A stretch of DNA of 64,000 bases, from positions 1,116,001 through 1,180,000 of the forward strand of contig NC_083511.1 of the NCBI RefSeq assembly GCF_032362555.1, given 5' to 3'. The notes under the pieces were generated by a model, which ran no database searches, was not told where the DNA came from, and saw only the letters and a list, made by a program, of their open reading frames with translations. Positions within the stretch are counted from its first letter, which is position 1, and the number at the start of each line of letters is the position of its first letter. The translations under genes and the position numbers were made by a program. This document shows, one piece after another, positions 40,850-54,451 of the stretch. This stretch comes from Amyelois transitella. Lineage: Eukaryota; Arthropoda; Insecta; Lepidoptera; Pyralidae.

Positions 40850-43800
40850 ATTATACTGTAGTTATATCCATTTTGAAATATGCAGATTCTAGTACCAATT
40901 GCCTTCCTGACATGACATGGTTTATGGCCATGAGATTTGATTGTGTTTATCGCTAACTACTTGCGAATTGCATTAAATTCTCCAAGAGTATCGTATATGA
41001 TCTTACAAGTAAATTTCGGTCTATCTCATTAAGTTGTCACAATGTGAGGCAAGTACGTCGATTTTGTTTAAGTCAGTCGCAACGCTAAGAACGCTCCTTT
41101 CAGAAAGGTTGTGCGTGTAAATAGTTACATACTATTTTTGTGGTAAGAAATCTAGCGTCTTGATGGTACTTTGCACAATCTCCACCTAAAACTATCTTCT
41201 CAATCGAAATAAATCAACTTATGGTGCAGATGTGACTATACCCAATACTGTATTTAATACAGATAATAACTCATTTACTAATAGATTTTTATCAGAAAAT
41301 AAAAATTACATTTGCGTTATCTACAATTTTGTCTGAAATATGTTTATCCTAAAAGTAACTGTTTAGTTGAATGAAAGCAAAGACATTATGTACATTAGTT
41401 TAATAATTGCTAATTGATGCTCTTTCAGTCAGGAGAAACATCGTAAAACCCGTACATGATCGTGGTCACATTCGCACCTTGAGCTCCCCATCCATTGGGT
41501 ATTTTAAGCAAAATAAAACATCAAGTTATCTTAAATTATTATATTTAATTCTGAATTTCATATAAATTTGTGGACTTTCTGTTACAATAGTACTTCTGAA
41601 TTGATATCTTTTGTATAAAACGCTAAAATATGTTTTACAACTATTGTACCAGAGAGGGCCGTGTCACAAACATTCTCTCCACATAGGTACACATCATAAA
41701 CAGAAAATACACACACAATAATTTATATCTAAGCTTATTCTTTTTTAGAAATTAACCTATTATTAAAAATACCACCTAAACTTTAGGTACTTAAAGAGTT
41801 TCTAATGTTTTTCACACACACGCGCACTCATTATCCAACAGGTTTATGGAAAACAAAACAACAAAATGCTGGGCCAAGAACGCCTAGTAAACAACCTTAA
41901 AACATAGTCAATAAAGTCACAAGTGATGTAACAAAATTAGCCGGAATATCGGAGGATATACAATAGTACATCATGATACCGCTGGAAATATAGTCCATTC
42001 GCTTATATATTACCGCTTTAGGTATGAAATCGATGGAGGAAGATGGTTTCAGTTCACTGCATCGTCTAAAATATTTGTTGTTTTGTAGATAGCACGTCAT
42101 GCAAACCTGCTATTCAGTCAAAAGGTGACAAAGCGAACGAACTTTACATTGAATTTAAATTTTCCTTTGCAAAAACAAATTCTTTACAACATAGAAATGG
42201 TAATTGTTCTAATAAGGGTAAATAGATTTCATTTATCTATATTCTTCATGAATTATCACTACAAACAGGCAGTGAACATTTTTAACATTTGGTATTCGAC
42301 TGTACACGATTTTAACGCATTTTCAAGACAGAAATTTTGGTCCAAACAGGCATGACATTATTGCAATTCATTTTTATCCAAAATTCGCCATTATTCATGG
42401 CAACACTACTATATCTTAACCAAAATAAACACCGATCATATCAAAATATATTTTTATATGAAGCCAAAATCGTCCAATGATAAAAACATTTGATAATTTT
42501 AAATTCTTTGTACTGATATATAAAATTCCGCCACAATGCCTAACCGAATATTTTTACCGAATACTCTCGCATTTTATCATAAACTTACAAATGTCTAAAA
42601 CTATTGCCTACAGTTAACTAAGGCAACCTGACCTCGTCAACCTTCATAAACCACTGCTAACTTGGTTATGGAGTAACGTCCCATATATTCAAACAGGGCG
42701 GAAATTATAATTTTCCTTGCTTAAAATACAAGGTCTTTTACATGGAAATATACTCCCAACCTTAAACAAATAAAAAATGCTCGAATGCATAAAATATTAA
42801 TTAACTACAATCCAATTCACCTTCGGGAACAAATAGGTTACTCCATCAACCGAAAAAAGAAATTGTTAACATTTTTACTTTGTTAATTGTAAAATATTTA
42901 CAGTGATCTCTAGATTTCTTAAAATTAATAGTTAGTTACGTTAGTAAATTAACCTTTATATTCATATCTTCGTCCATAATAATAAATTTCACGGAAATCT
43001 ACTTGTGATGTAAAAAAAAACGAATATCTGATGCTGTTGAACATTTATAACGATATAGTGACGCGCTGCCAATTACAGAGTTAAAATGTTTTACCGAAAG
43101 TTTATTGATCAGCATTATTTTTACCCATATTTTTCATATTTCGTCGAAAGAATGTTTAACCTACGTTTTGACCACATAATTTTGTGTAAATGAATGTTTA
43201 ATTAAACCAACGCTTGGATTCTGATTTTCTTTTATTAATAGAGTCACTGTCCGTTCGATTGCACGTCACTATTTAATGCGATTACCAGATTTTATAATCG
43301 ATTACAATCTTCGTACTGATTCTAAAATTGTCTAAAGATAGAAAAGAGACTATGGATTCCGTAACTACACTACACCTACGATTTTAAGAAAGGCGGATTA
43401 CCTACCCGTGGCAGGCTTATAGGTTCCACAAGAACCGTTAAACCAATTTTACACTCACAAATTTTGTATTGATATAGTAGATATTTGACTGATAAATGAA
43501 AATACCAATTTTACTATAATTAAAAGCGGTGTTAACGTCATTAGATGATACCTTCTATAACCTTTGAATAAATCTTTGTCTGTTCTTTTAATGGATCGTT
43601 CAACTATTTAAACAGTAGCGATGCAAATGCGAGTGTACAACTGGTTTCTTAAAGGAATATCCTCATATAAAAGATTACGGAATCCATTACAATATTTGTA
43701 ATAATTTGACGAGGCATACGTTATCCATTTTACAACAACAGTGTACTTAATTTGAGTCTTAATTACCCAATAAAATAACTTAAAAAACAGCGGGTTACAA

Positions 43801-44342
43801 AAGTAAATACGAAATGATTATGCTGATAGATCGATAAAATAAATATCAACTTAATCCTTTAGTCATGGCACTAACGGAAGGAGAATTTGCAGATTTTTAA
43901 CTAATTGGGGGGGTTTATTATAAAAACGTATGTTATACGCCATTTTTTAAATTTCCAGTCTTATCGACAGTACTCTTTTCCGACACAATATTACTTAATG
44001 GAGCATAATAATTTGTTGGTTTGTGATATATTTATTGCAAATCAATATATCTTCCAGTCAACTGGCAAACAATAAAGGAACTAGATAATTAACTATATAA
44101 AAAAAAAGTTAAGTTTGGATGGCCATGGATACAAGCACTTTGAGGAATACAAAAAAAAATCGGTTTATAGTCTAAGTCTATTTTTTTTTTAAATGTAACT
44201 TTGAGGAATACGAAAACAAAAATATTCGGTTTATAGTCTAGTGTTCTTTTTTTAAATGTAACATGTCGTTTACCCTCCAGCCGTCAGTGTCACAACTATC
44301 GGAGCGAAGTACAAACCACGTAGAGTCTATGATATAACACTA
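40850..44342 (-). other. Repeat-poor block, possible long 3' UTR
   Basis: 3.5 kb with no copy of any of the repeat families seen elsewhere and no long ORF. It lies directly downstream of the stop codon of the minus-strand nuclear-protein gene, so it may be that gene's 3' UTR in part. No poly(A) signal could be assigned. Confidence 0.35.
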
Positions 44343-47300
44343 TTATTTCTTGGCCGGCGGCTTTCGTGGCGTGCGAGTGGTCTTGCCGGTGGACGTCGAC
44401 GGAGTGGGCACTATGGGTTTACTTTCAGCTGGGGGGAAAGATGTAAAATTAAAGGAAATATTTGCATTGAGGTGCCGTGTGGTTCCTGGCACCAATTCAA
44501 AAAACAAAAGGACCACTCCATCTCTTTCCCATGGATGTCGTAAAAGGCGACTAAGGGATAGGCTTACAAACTTGGGATTCTTCTATAGGCGATGGGCTAG
44601 CAACCTGTCTCTATTTGTATCTCAATTCTATCATTGAGCCAAACAGCTAAACGTGGCCTATCAGTCTTAAAAAGACTGTTTGCTCTGTCTAGCCCACAAG
44701 GGATATAGACGTGACCATATGTAGGTATGTATGTATATGCATTGAGAAACATTAACAGAAATGAAGGGAGACCCTCGTAATTTGGGATTCTTATACAGGA
44801 TAGCGCCTAATCGCAAATTAGAAGCTTATAAATCATTCAATCATATCATATGATATCAATCCCAATTAATCGTTAGCTATCTTGTCTCTTCTAATTCACC
44901 CAGGTCTTGGATGTTTATCTATATAAGTCAATATTGTATCTTTTAGTTAGTACCTCGTAACCAAAGTTTCGAATTTACTTCGAGGCTAACTCAATCTGTG
45001 TAATTTGTCCCGTGTATATTTATTAATTACTGTTCGCTTTATATGTAAGTAATAAATTAATAAATACATGATAAAATAATTCCTTACCAGCCGTAGATCT
45101 CCTTCCCTTCCTCGTGGGCGTGGACACAGGCGTCTCCTTCTTCGCTGGGGTTCTCTTAGGCGTGCTCTTGGCTTTAGCCTTCTCCGTCACCGCCGTCGCG
45201 GTCTGAGGAAGGTTTCTTGGTTAAGTGAGGAAGGGGGAATGTACTTAGTTGTTGTTCAGTTACGTGTCAATGCAATCGTTGATAACAGGAGCCAAAAAAA
45301 AGAAAACATTAAAATTTTCTCTTATTAGAGAAAATTCATTCTTTATGACTTTTGGCTCAAAAATAGACAAGTTTGGGTTATATTTGGTATTTATACGCAT
45401 GGTTTTAAACGCTTTCCCAAAAATAGTCCACATCTCAATTGCATTGACATACTACTTAACATTGGAACACACACATAAAGGTTTTATTTATTTTAGGCAT
45501 TTCATATCATTGGACTGTTCTTAATCAGTTTAAAAATTAACTTTACGACATTGCCACTTGGGTCCTCAAAGTTACAAATTTTATTACATTTATATTACAT
45601 AATAAACCAGTGACATATTAGTTGTAATTATTGTTATAACACACATTGGTATTGAATAAAGGGAAACAGTAAGTCTGAGTCTACTTTCTCTGGGTCAAGG
45701 AATTTAAAATTTAACATCTTGGTTACTTATGTGGTCTATGGGTGCACTACGAGGGTATTTCCCGAAATTCCCGCGGGAAAGGCAATTACCAAAATTTTTC
45801 ATTTACCACGAGCGAGACGTAAGGGAACGGTAGTATTTTATAAAAATACTTATATAACAAATACGTAATTAGCTTTTAATATTTAATATAAGTACATCAG
45901 ACTTACAGTTTCCCTAAAAAAATAATACCAAAACATAACTCATGCGATAAGAGCATGCCAAATAAAAAACAGTAAGATAATAATCGCAAACAATAGAAGA
46001 ACTGAGGCGATTAATTATAAATAAACATATGTAAAATGTTAAAAACACAAAAAGCAAGCGATGATGATGAGTGAATGTGAATGTTGGAAACGAATTGAAG
46101 TGTTAGTCAAAGTTTTCTAAAGAAATCTTCAAATTAATTAGAAATTGTTAGTTTTAAGAGAAAATGCGCGGGAATAGAAGAACATTTGGAAATTTCATAA
46201 ACTTTAATCATCTGACCCTAAAAAAACTAAGGATTTAGAGTATTTTGAGATAATAACCGTATAAATACCAAAAAAAACTTCGAAAAAACTTTGTTGTATT
46301 TGTTGAAAACTTTGTTCAAAAGTTCTAATATGGAAAATGTTAAATTATACAAAAATATAACATATTCTCAATGTAAAGTGCTTTAATTTTGAGGACATTT
46401 ATACCAAATTAAATCTATTCCCGCTTTGAAAGAGTTGAAACTTATTTCTATTCCTGAACCATACGACCCATAAAACAGAAATTCTTGGGCAGAAAAAGAC
46501 AGAATTCTAAAAGAGAAATAACAAAGTTTCTCTATAGAGAAAGTTTTCTAAGAGTTAAACAAAAAATAAATTCTATATTCCTTAGCCGGTCTTAGTTTCG
46601 GAAAATAATCATGCAATCGTGCATTCTATTTTGACGGTAGCATATTAAATGAAGTTTGATAAAACTTTTAAACGAATTAAATTTCACCGAAAACCGAAAA
46701 AAGAAATTTAATTATTCAGGTATTTGTGGCGAAAATTTAGTTTAACTTCGACAAACTGTTTTAGCTATGTACCTAGGTATCAATAAAACAGTTGTTAATA
46801 ATTCCTATTGATTTAATCATCAAAAATTATAAAAACTATATTGAACGATAAATAACGGTTTCCGGTCAAATTTATTCGACCTATCCTTATGCCTTAGTCT
46901 GAGAGCCTATTAACCCTAACACGAATCCAATGTGTGGTATGACTGTGAATAAAAAAATTAAAATAATATACCTCGACCAAAAATAATTCCGGTTGGAAAC
47001 TGGATCCTCGAATATGTACAATAAGCATGCGCATTTGTAAAAATAATCCAGTCATCAAACGATCTATCAACAATATTCTTCTAACTAATCACTTTTATGG
47101 ACAAATTCTAACTGCGCTTTGTCTGTTTAGCGAAACACAAAAAAAAACATCAGTACATTTAAAAGTTATAGATTTTTAGTAGACTTTTTTTGGAAATTTA
47201 AAACAGTTTATCTTAACTAAAAATGCATACCATTTTTTGGAAATCTTAACTCCATGCATTGTTACTTTTATTCAATTATTTGTAGAAAAACTATTCACTT

Positions 47301-50300
47301 ATAAAAAATTTGGCTAAGATTAAAAATAGAAGGTACATAGGCATGCATTTTCAGTTAAAACTTCTAAACAACGAATATAATTCAAAAAAGGAACGTAAAA
47401 AAATCGAATCTACAATATAATTTAAATCAAGACCGCACTAAACAGACACATCGGCGTCTCGCTCGCGCACACAAAGCAACCTTTTAATCGCGAGCGAGAC
47501 GTCGAAAGCGACCACACACACCTTCAGTCTGACATGAATGTAAATGGCTGTGATTGCTGATACGTACATTTCTATATATCCGTTGTACTATGCCTACCTT
47601 GCTTGTGCTCGCCACAGAGGGCGTGGTACCTGCCGATTTTCGTTTATTTGTCTGTGGTTTGGTCGGTGTCGGTGTTGATTTGGATTTTCGCGCGCTTTTC
47701 GGGCTACGCTTGGGCGTCGTTCGCGCCTTTTTTAAGGGCGTCGAAACTTCTTTCTGGAAATTGGTACGTTGTATTAGTATCGCTGTTTTTTTATTGCATT
47801 TCATGATTATGTCAGTAATGTGCATTTTTAGTAAAAGAACAGCGAAATATCTTCTCTTAAAAGAGTTAGTTTGGTCATGTTAGTTTAGTTATGTAAGAGG
47901 ACAAAGATAATTTCCCTCATTACTTGAACTTAAAACCTCTTGGCCTTAATTTTGTATTAATTAGGAACACACTATAACTTTTACAGGATCCGCTTTACAT
48001 CGACCTAAATTGTGGTTAAACGTGTACTATATAAAGCGACTTTCAACTGCGGACTCAGTGAGTACGGGTTTATCCTTTTAACGCACACTCCTATAAAAAC
48101 TCATTGGTCATAGTAGAAGTCGTAGACGTAGAAAAAAAAGAAGACGGAGTTTTACTTTAATGAAGCACCAATAGTATATAAATATAGCCCTCTGTATAAA
48201 TACACGCCACGCACACACTTTCAGCAATAGTGTGACAGTCGGCCGCCATTATGTCAAAGATGCGTCATAGATTATCTCACGAAATAGCAAGTTTTCTGTC
48301 ACCCACACATGCGTACGACGCCGCCATTACGATGCTTCACTTTTTTTAAGCCACACTATATCCGCCTTTTTTATACGTCTATGGTAGAAGTATCAATTAT
48401 TATCTTAACTTCTCAGCTGCCTAAGCACTGATCAGTGCACTGGCCTCAACCGCTTAAGCTCTGATCAGCTCAGTTTTTTATTTTTTTTGCATTACTATAA
48501 GTTAGGAAATACTACTTTCTCGATCGAAAAATTGGTTTACCGCGTCAGATGCGAGTGTAAATCGGACCGCGAGTTCGGCAGCTTAGAGGTTAACTAGAGA
48601 GAATATAAAACTACTCACAGCAGTCTCGTCCGCCTCCTTCGTCGGCGACGACTTCGATCCGCGTTTCCTCTTCTTCTCCAGTTGTGACTCGTCTGTGTAT
48701 AGCGACAAATCCACTACAGACAGACAGACAAAGTTAACCCGTGCCCAGTACATGCTCTCACACATATATATTCATATGTTGAAGCATACATTTGATATAA
48801 GAAGCTCAATATCGCTATACAATAAAAATATTGCTGCAAACTAAAAGGTGATTAAGTGACATTTGTTTTTTTTTTACTTTTTAAAACCACAGTCTATGTA
48901 CGTTTTGTTTTTACACCTAAATGCAGGCTGCATAGATTTATTAATTTAAGAAAGAAAGAACAGTCTTTGACTTCTGTTTTCATATTCTGAAGTCCACACT
49001 GAAAGTTTATTTAGAGGTGGTATCATCACCATGAAAAAAAGAAAACTTCACGTGTCAAATAAACTTACAAGTTAAATATACATGTAAGTTAAATTGTATC
49101 CTTCAAAACTACTTATTTTGCGGCAAGCTTCGTTTGTTTTTGTCACTTAACCGCCTTTTATCGGAAGTATAAAAGCAAACATATTATGATCATTAAAAAA
49201 AATATATTTTTTATCATAAAATTCAGAGAGAAACACTCTTATCCCGTAACCCGCTAATCTATTTTTATACTAATTTCAATTCTCGATATCATGTTCGTAT
49301 AACCAAAAAAATTAAGCAAAGTACTATCTTGCTCCATACAAACTTACTTGTGATATATAAAAGGTAATAAATCTTTACTTAATGTCATAATTGTATATAT
49401 ATTTTTTTTTCTATATTCTGTACAAAGAAGTAAGTTTATACGAAGGTCTTTAGCTAATTTTGAATCCAAATTTCAGCTTGAGTTTCAAAGTTCAGACATT
49501 TGTTGTAGTCTATCAACAAAACACATAACAATAAAGCTATATAAAAATAAGTGCAATGTGCATTGCAAACAAATTCTGTAATAGGTACTGCGAAATAGAC
49601 ATTTTAAGCTGCAAACGAAGGCAAAATTACCACAAAAAAAAAACAAATATATGGCTCATTAAAAAAAAAACAAAACCTAATAAAAAAAACAATTTTCACT
49701 CATCATGCAATTAAGACAATTTACGACAAAATATTTTAGACTTAACAACCATTAAAGTTTTCAAAATCTTGACTAAAATCCCTTTTTTGATCATATGTTA
49801 AGGCTATTCAAGTTGATAAATCATACTTCTCTCTCATTTCTTGCGTGAACCTCTGAATGAGAGAGAAGTTATCGACGTTTGTAAATGATCTCCTGATTGC
49901 ATTCTCAGTTAAGCTCCAAATGTCTTGGTCTGCTACAGACATCATGTAGTGATAATAAACTTTGTACACTTGAAAAAGATTTGTCAGTTTTAAACGGTAA
50001 TTTACTACCTGCCCATAGATATGGTAGGTTTTATGAACAGCTATCTGCCCGATAAATATCCAACATAAGGGAACTTTTCGGATACAAGTTATTATTATAT
50101 TATCATAGTCCCCTTAGAACAAACATTAGGCTTTCATAAATATGAAAGCAAAATCATATATTCTACTGAAAGAACTTTTTTTTATTAAAGGTTTTTTTAA
50201 TTTTAGAACGCCATAAAATCGTAAACACAATTCTAAGAAGAATTTAGTATTGATTCCTATTAATAACAAAAAAAAAAACAAAAGAACTGCAAATAATTAA

Positions 50301-53300
50301 AAAGAAAACAAAATTCAAAAATGGAACGTTGTTAAATCGAATACTCACGGCCATCGGGGTGTTCCTCTGTCAGTTCCATGTTGTTGCCCCCGCTCTGCTC
50401 GGCCTTGATAGCGCGTTGCAGTATGGAGCTGGCGCGCGCGTGCTCGCCCGCCTTCAGCAGCTGCGCGCCGCCGCCGCCCGGGGCGCGCGACAGCGACAGG
50501 GTCGTCAGCACGCATTCCATGTCTGAAATTTGTATGCTTTATAAAAAAAAATCATTCGAATTGAGAACAGCTATCCCTTTTTTTTTTTGTCGTTATATAA
50601 TATTACACTTTATCGTCACTGTATATTGGACAAAAAAAAAATTTTGAATTACGAATAATGAACAATTATTTCAAGATTTGTTTTTTGTGTTTATTTATTA
50701 CTATTATGGGTTTGTATCTGTGCCTCAGATTTTATATGCAATATTATTATCTACTGTAAATCGGACAAAAACGGTATTCGACATAAAATGAAAATAACCC
50801 TATAAATGTTCTTATTTTTTTACCTATCTAAAACTGCAAATTGCAAGCGAGGCGACTATTAAAGTAACATAAAATCATTTCATATTATAAATAAGAATTT
50901 TGGATTCAAGTCAATTTTATCTTAAAACTATAAAAGATTAAGGAACACAGAAATTTCAAAGTGAAAATCGAAAAGAAGTATTACTTAATTTTTTTTAATC
51001 TCACCCGTAACATCATAGAAATCAGGCTTATAAGTCTCTCCGGATGGATCGGCGGTCTTGTCCTGTGACAGCCAACGGATCTTGATCTTCCGGGTGGTAC
51101 GATACACGTTTTGCATAGCTTGGCACACGTAGAAGCCACCTTCGGCGTTACGGACCGCGAGGTACTCGTTCCTGGAATAAATTGTAGGATTACTTTAGAA
51201 ACAACTTCATATATTTCCTATTGATGTCGTAAAAAGCGACTAAGGGATAGGCTTATTAACTTGGGACTATTTTGTTAGGCAAAGGGTTAGCAACTTGTCA
51301 CTATTTGAATCTCCATTCTATCATTATCTCTGTTTCGCTTTTTATTATGACATGAAACGGGACAGCGATAGCGCGTACCATGCTAACCCCGCTGGCATAT
51401 AGGTATCCATATCAAAACATGTGGAGTTCTACATTCATTCATGGTTTTTAATGTAGACTTTCACATTGAATTCGTCCATGATTTAAATTTAAGAGATCTA
51501 TATTTGTATATTGACGTCCGATGAAAATGCTGCAGTGTAGTTTGTTCCGCCGCTTCTTCTACACATGCGCTTTGGAAGCGGTAGTAGTTATAATTAGATT
51601 TAGGTGATGTGACGTCAATAAGTGATACCTTGTATCCAATTTTGAAAATAAATCTATTCTATTCTGTGTACTTACTTGTAGAAAACTATCAGCTTGTCAT
51701 CGTTGGGTTTGGTCGGCGTGGAGCGGCCCGCAGAGGCTGACAGCTTGGTAGCCATAGCGATCTCAGGAGTCGGAGACTGGTACAGTTGTACCTGGAATTC
51801 AATTTATTGGACATTAGAAATTCCTAATTTTTTTTTGTTATTGTATTTTAATTAAGTTTAGTTATTATACTACCAAGTTCCCTATTTTTACAAACTTTTT
51901 TATTTCTTACAAAATTTATTTAAAACACCACAGTATACTTTGATAGATACATACTTAAGAAAACAGATTTAAAATAAAAATTAAAGTGTTTTCAAAATAA
52001 ACTTTTAACTTTAATCATCAATGCAGGTCCATCAGGTCATGAAAGAAAATAACTTTTTTTCTAAGAAAGAAAGAAAAGAACTGTTTATTTGTCACAAATT
52101 TCAAAATGCAAATTAAAAATATGACAATTTATATTCAAAAATGTACCAAAATTTTAATTATTATTATCCTATACTTGAGTATACTATTTTGATATTTGAT
52201 ACTATACTATCTTTAAGTAAAAAAGACTAAGGACTAGCTCTTAGTTCATAAATATATGATCTAAGGACTAGCTTAATGATTCTTCCCTACATGACTAAAT
52301 TAATTAAATAAATTAAGTATAATAAATCATGTAGGGACAAATATTAGGTTAATTTTGGGTGTTAGCATTTTAATATGGGCATCAAACAAACAATTTTATT
52401 AGCATAGTTTATATTTAGATCATGATGATATATTGTGATTATATCATCTCATGTCATTCAAACTCAAACTTATCACTCTTAGTAAAAAACTTATATGTTT
52501 TACTCTCTCAGTTTTAATTTCAATGTTGTCTTGCCCCCAGCCTAGTTAATTTTAATTATGATAAACTTAATTCCTACTCATAAAATAATCATAGAAATTG
52601 AGTCATTGCTATGTTTATCTTGTAGCTTAATCTATGTTTTGCATCAAATAAACCTGTATAAACATTCATCTGTACATATTAACATTGAATTTATTTTGAC
52701 CTAGGATAATTGAGCTATTCTGGTCTAATCCCCAAAATCTGATACATCTGATCCCCTTCCCAACTGAATATTTCAGAGTGGATCAGATCCAACAAAAGAA
52801 ATAAATAATAATGAAGAATGGATCCTTTGGGAGATCAGACAGAGTAACTGCGTGTGTGGCAGGTATCTACTTAATAATAACCTACATACATATAATCACG
52901 TCTATATCCCTTGCCGGGTAGACAGAGCTGACAGTCTTGAAGACTGTAAGGCCATGTTCAGCTGTTTGCATTCATGATAGATGTAAAATCCAAATTTTCA
53001 TAAGCCTATCTCTTAGTCTCCTTTTATGACATCCATGGGAAAGAGATAGAGTGGTTCTATTCTTTTTTCTATTGGTGCCGGAAACCAACGGCACTAATAA
53101 CACGGCACTTTAAACAAATACCCACCAATAACAATAAGTAAAAAAAAGCGACAAACCTGAGTCCTATTTCTTTTTGTTCTAGAATCGGGAGTAGACTCTG
53201 CTTCCGTTGCAGCCTTTTTCGGCGGACTCGGGCCATCAGCTGTCTTATTCAATGATGCTTGCCTTCTCTTTCTTATTGGAGGGGTCACAGTCGCCAACTT

Positions 53301-54422
53301 CAAAGTTGACTTTGCAAGGGCTTTTACTTCCTTTGCTGGTGTTTTAGATTCGGATTTTTTCTCTTCAACTTTTTCCACTGGAGTATCAACTTTTTCTACC
53401 TTCTGGGGCTTATCTTGCTCCTGCTCCTCTTTAGCAGCTTCAAGCTTACCAACCTTTTCATCTCCCTTATTTTCTGATGCGCTTTGAGATTTCTCAACCT
53501 TTGCCTCTTCTCTTTTTTCCTCTGGCTTAGCCGGGCTCTCGGTCTTAGAGCTCTCCGCCGTCGAGGCCTCTGGTTTGGTGGGAGTGGCCTGTTTATCTTG
53601 TAATTGACTATCATTGGCCGATTCAGGCACTGGCTTGCTGTCACTCTGAGTGGGAGCGACGTCAGCAGTTGGTGATGGTTTCAACTCTGTTGGTTTGGAT
53701 GGAGATTTCTCTGTAGGCTCATTAGCTGTGGCCACTTTTGGTTGAGCTGGACCATCAGCCTGGCTTACAGGGTTATTGGCCCCTTCAGTTTTCTGTGGTG
53801 TATTTGGAGTATTGTTAGGAGTACTTGGTTTTTCAGGGGGCTTTGGAGTGCTTGGTGATGTCTTAGCAATGTCTTGTTTATCTTTATTTGGCTCAGGATT
53901 GTGGGGTTTGAGAGACGCTGGGGCATTTGACCCAGACTTAGGTGACTCAATAGTACCATTAGCTTGTCCTGTAGAATCAGGTTCTTTCTTCTCAAGAGTC
54001 CTAGTTAGAGCAAGTGGCTGTGATGGTGTCGGAGCATTAGGTTTGTCTTGCACTAAACTTAGCGGTGCACTAGTGCTGGCGCTTTTACTTGGACTCGCAG
54101 CATTATTGGCAGGTGTAACAGAGTTCTGTGTAACATGGGAGAGGTTGCCATGGTGACTCATATTCTGTGCCATCTGCGCCATGTTGGCGGTGACGGGGGC
54201 CATGGAAGGAGCTGCGTGCGGAAGCGGCTGAGCTGCAGGCACGTGAGCTGTAAGGTTCTGGCCTACAAGGCTGTTGCCATGGTTAGGGCCGTGATGCAGG
54301 GAGTTCTGTGCACCCTGAGGGAGCCCCACAGCGTGGTTAGCTGTAGCCACGTTCGCTTTGGCGGGACTCGCTTGACCGGCCGGTTGCGGCTGTGACAATA
54401 CCGGCTTTAAGGCGGAATTCAT
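44343..54422 (-). CDS. Unrecognised nuclear-type protein with Lys/Pro/Ser-rich arms and a small central domain
   Basis: Eight coding exons on the minus strand join in frame to 724 aa: 54422-53157, 51791-51676, 51171-51005, 50522-50349, 48713-48619, 47753-47598, 45202-45088 and 44428-44343. All donors begin GT and all acceptors end AG. Residues 1-422 are low complexity: Ala/Gln/His/Asn-rich first, then Pro/Ser/Thr, then Lys/Glu, ending with nuclear-signal-like PIRKRRQ and RTKRNRTQ. Exons 2-4 (about 423-574) look folded: KLIVFYKNEYLAV, GGFYVCQAMQNVY, KIKIRWLSQD, ETYKPDFYDVTDMECVL, then a helix-like SSILQRAIKAEQ. That could be a Tudor/BAH-like barrel, but I do not recognise the family. Exons 5-8 form a basic TP-repeat tail (KRSPKSARKS, TPKRTPAKK, PRKPPAKK) like histone H1 or AT-hook arms. 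A chromatin role is inference only. Confidence 0.82.
44471..44738 (+). repeat. ATGT-tailed SINE, full length, in last intron
   Basis: GGTGCCGTGTGGTTCCTGGC at the head to GTGACCATATGTAGGTATGT at the tail. It lies antisense to the host gene, 42 bp upstream of its last-exon acceptor. Confidence 0.85.
44896..45057 (+). repeat. 5'-truncated tRNA-SINE tail
   Basis: GGTCTTGGATGTTTATCTAT, TTCGAGGCTAACTCAATCTG and TTTGTCCCGTGTATATTTAT: the tail of the family whose head is at 10693-10806. Confidence 0.65.
45203..47597. other. Intron of nuclear-protein gene
   Basis: AT-rich. A TTTCCCGAAATTCCCGCGGG repeat fragment lies at 45750-45780. Nothing else recognised. Confidence 0.4.
51222..51328 (+). repeat. 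ATGT-tailed SINE fragment
   Basis: GATGTCGTAAAAAGCGACTA and AGCAACTTGTCACTATTTGA; both ends missing. Confidence 0.7.
51406..51662 (+). repeat. GACGTCAATAAGTG-type repeat, best copy
   Basis: TTCATGGTTTTTAATGTAGA, CTGCAGTGTAGTTTGTTCCG, CTTTGGAAGCGGTAGTAG and an AAATAAATCTATTCTATTCT end. Confidence 0.7.
51792..52882. other. Intron 1 of nuclear-protein gene
   Basis: AT-rich, without recognisable elements apart from the SINE at its 5' side (52883-53092). Confidence 0.4.
52883..53092 (-). repeat. ATGT-tailed SINE beside the exon 1 donor
   Basis: ACATACATATAATCACGTCT to GCCGGAAACCAACGGCAC, in the same orientation as the host gene, about 60 bp beyond the exon 1 donor. Confidence 0.8.
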
Positions 54423-54451
54423 ATTATACCCGTCCAGAGAGTGTACACAAG
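54423..54451 (-). other. 5' UTR part of the coding exon 1 of the nuclear-protein gene
   Basis: On the minus strand an acceptor (GTGTTTCAG) lies at 54452-54460, so 29 untranslated bases precede the ATG. A donor-like GTAACT at 54667-54662 suggests an upstream non-coding exon ending at 54668, with transcription starting somewhere in 54700-54960. Confidence 0.45.

Noticed and set aside
47554-47883. Plus-strand ORFs of 109 and 67 aa
   Set aside because: Antisense of the basic-tail exon 47753-47598, which joins its neighbours in frame.
53776-54395. Plus-strand ORFs of 126 and 86 aa
   Set aside because: Antisense shadows of the low-complexity first exon of the minus-strand gene, which has splice and composition support.
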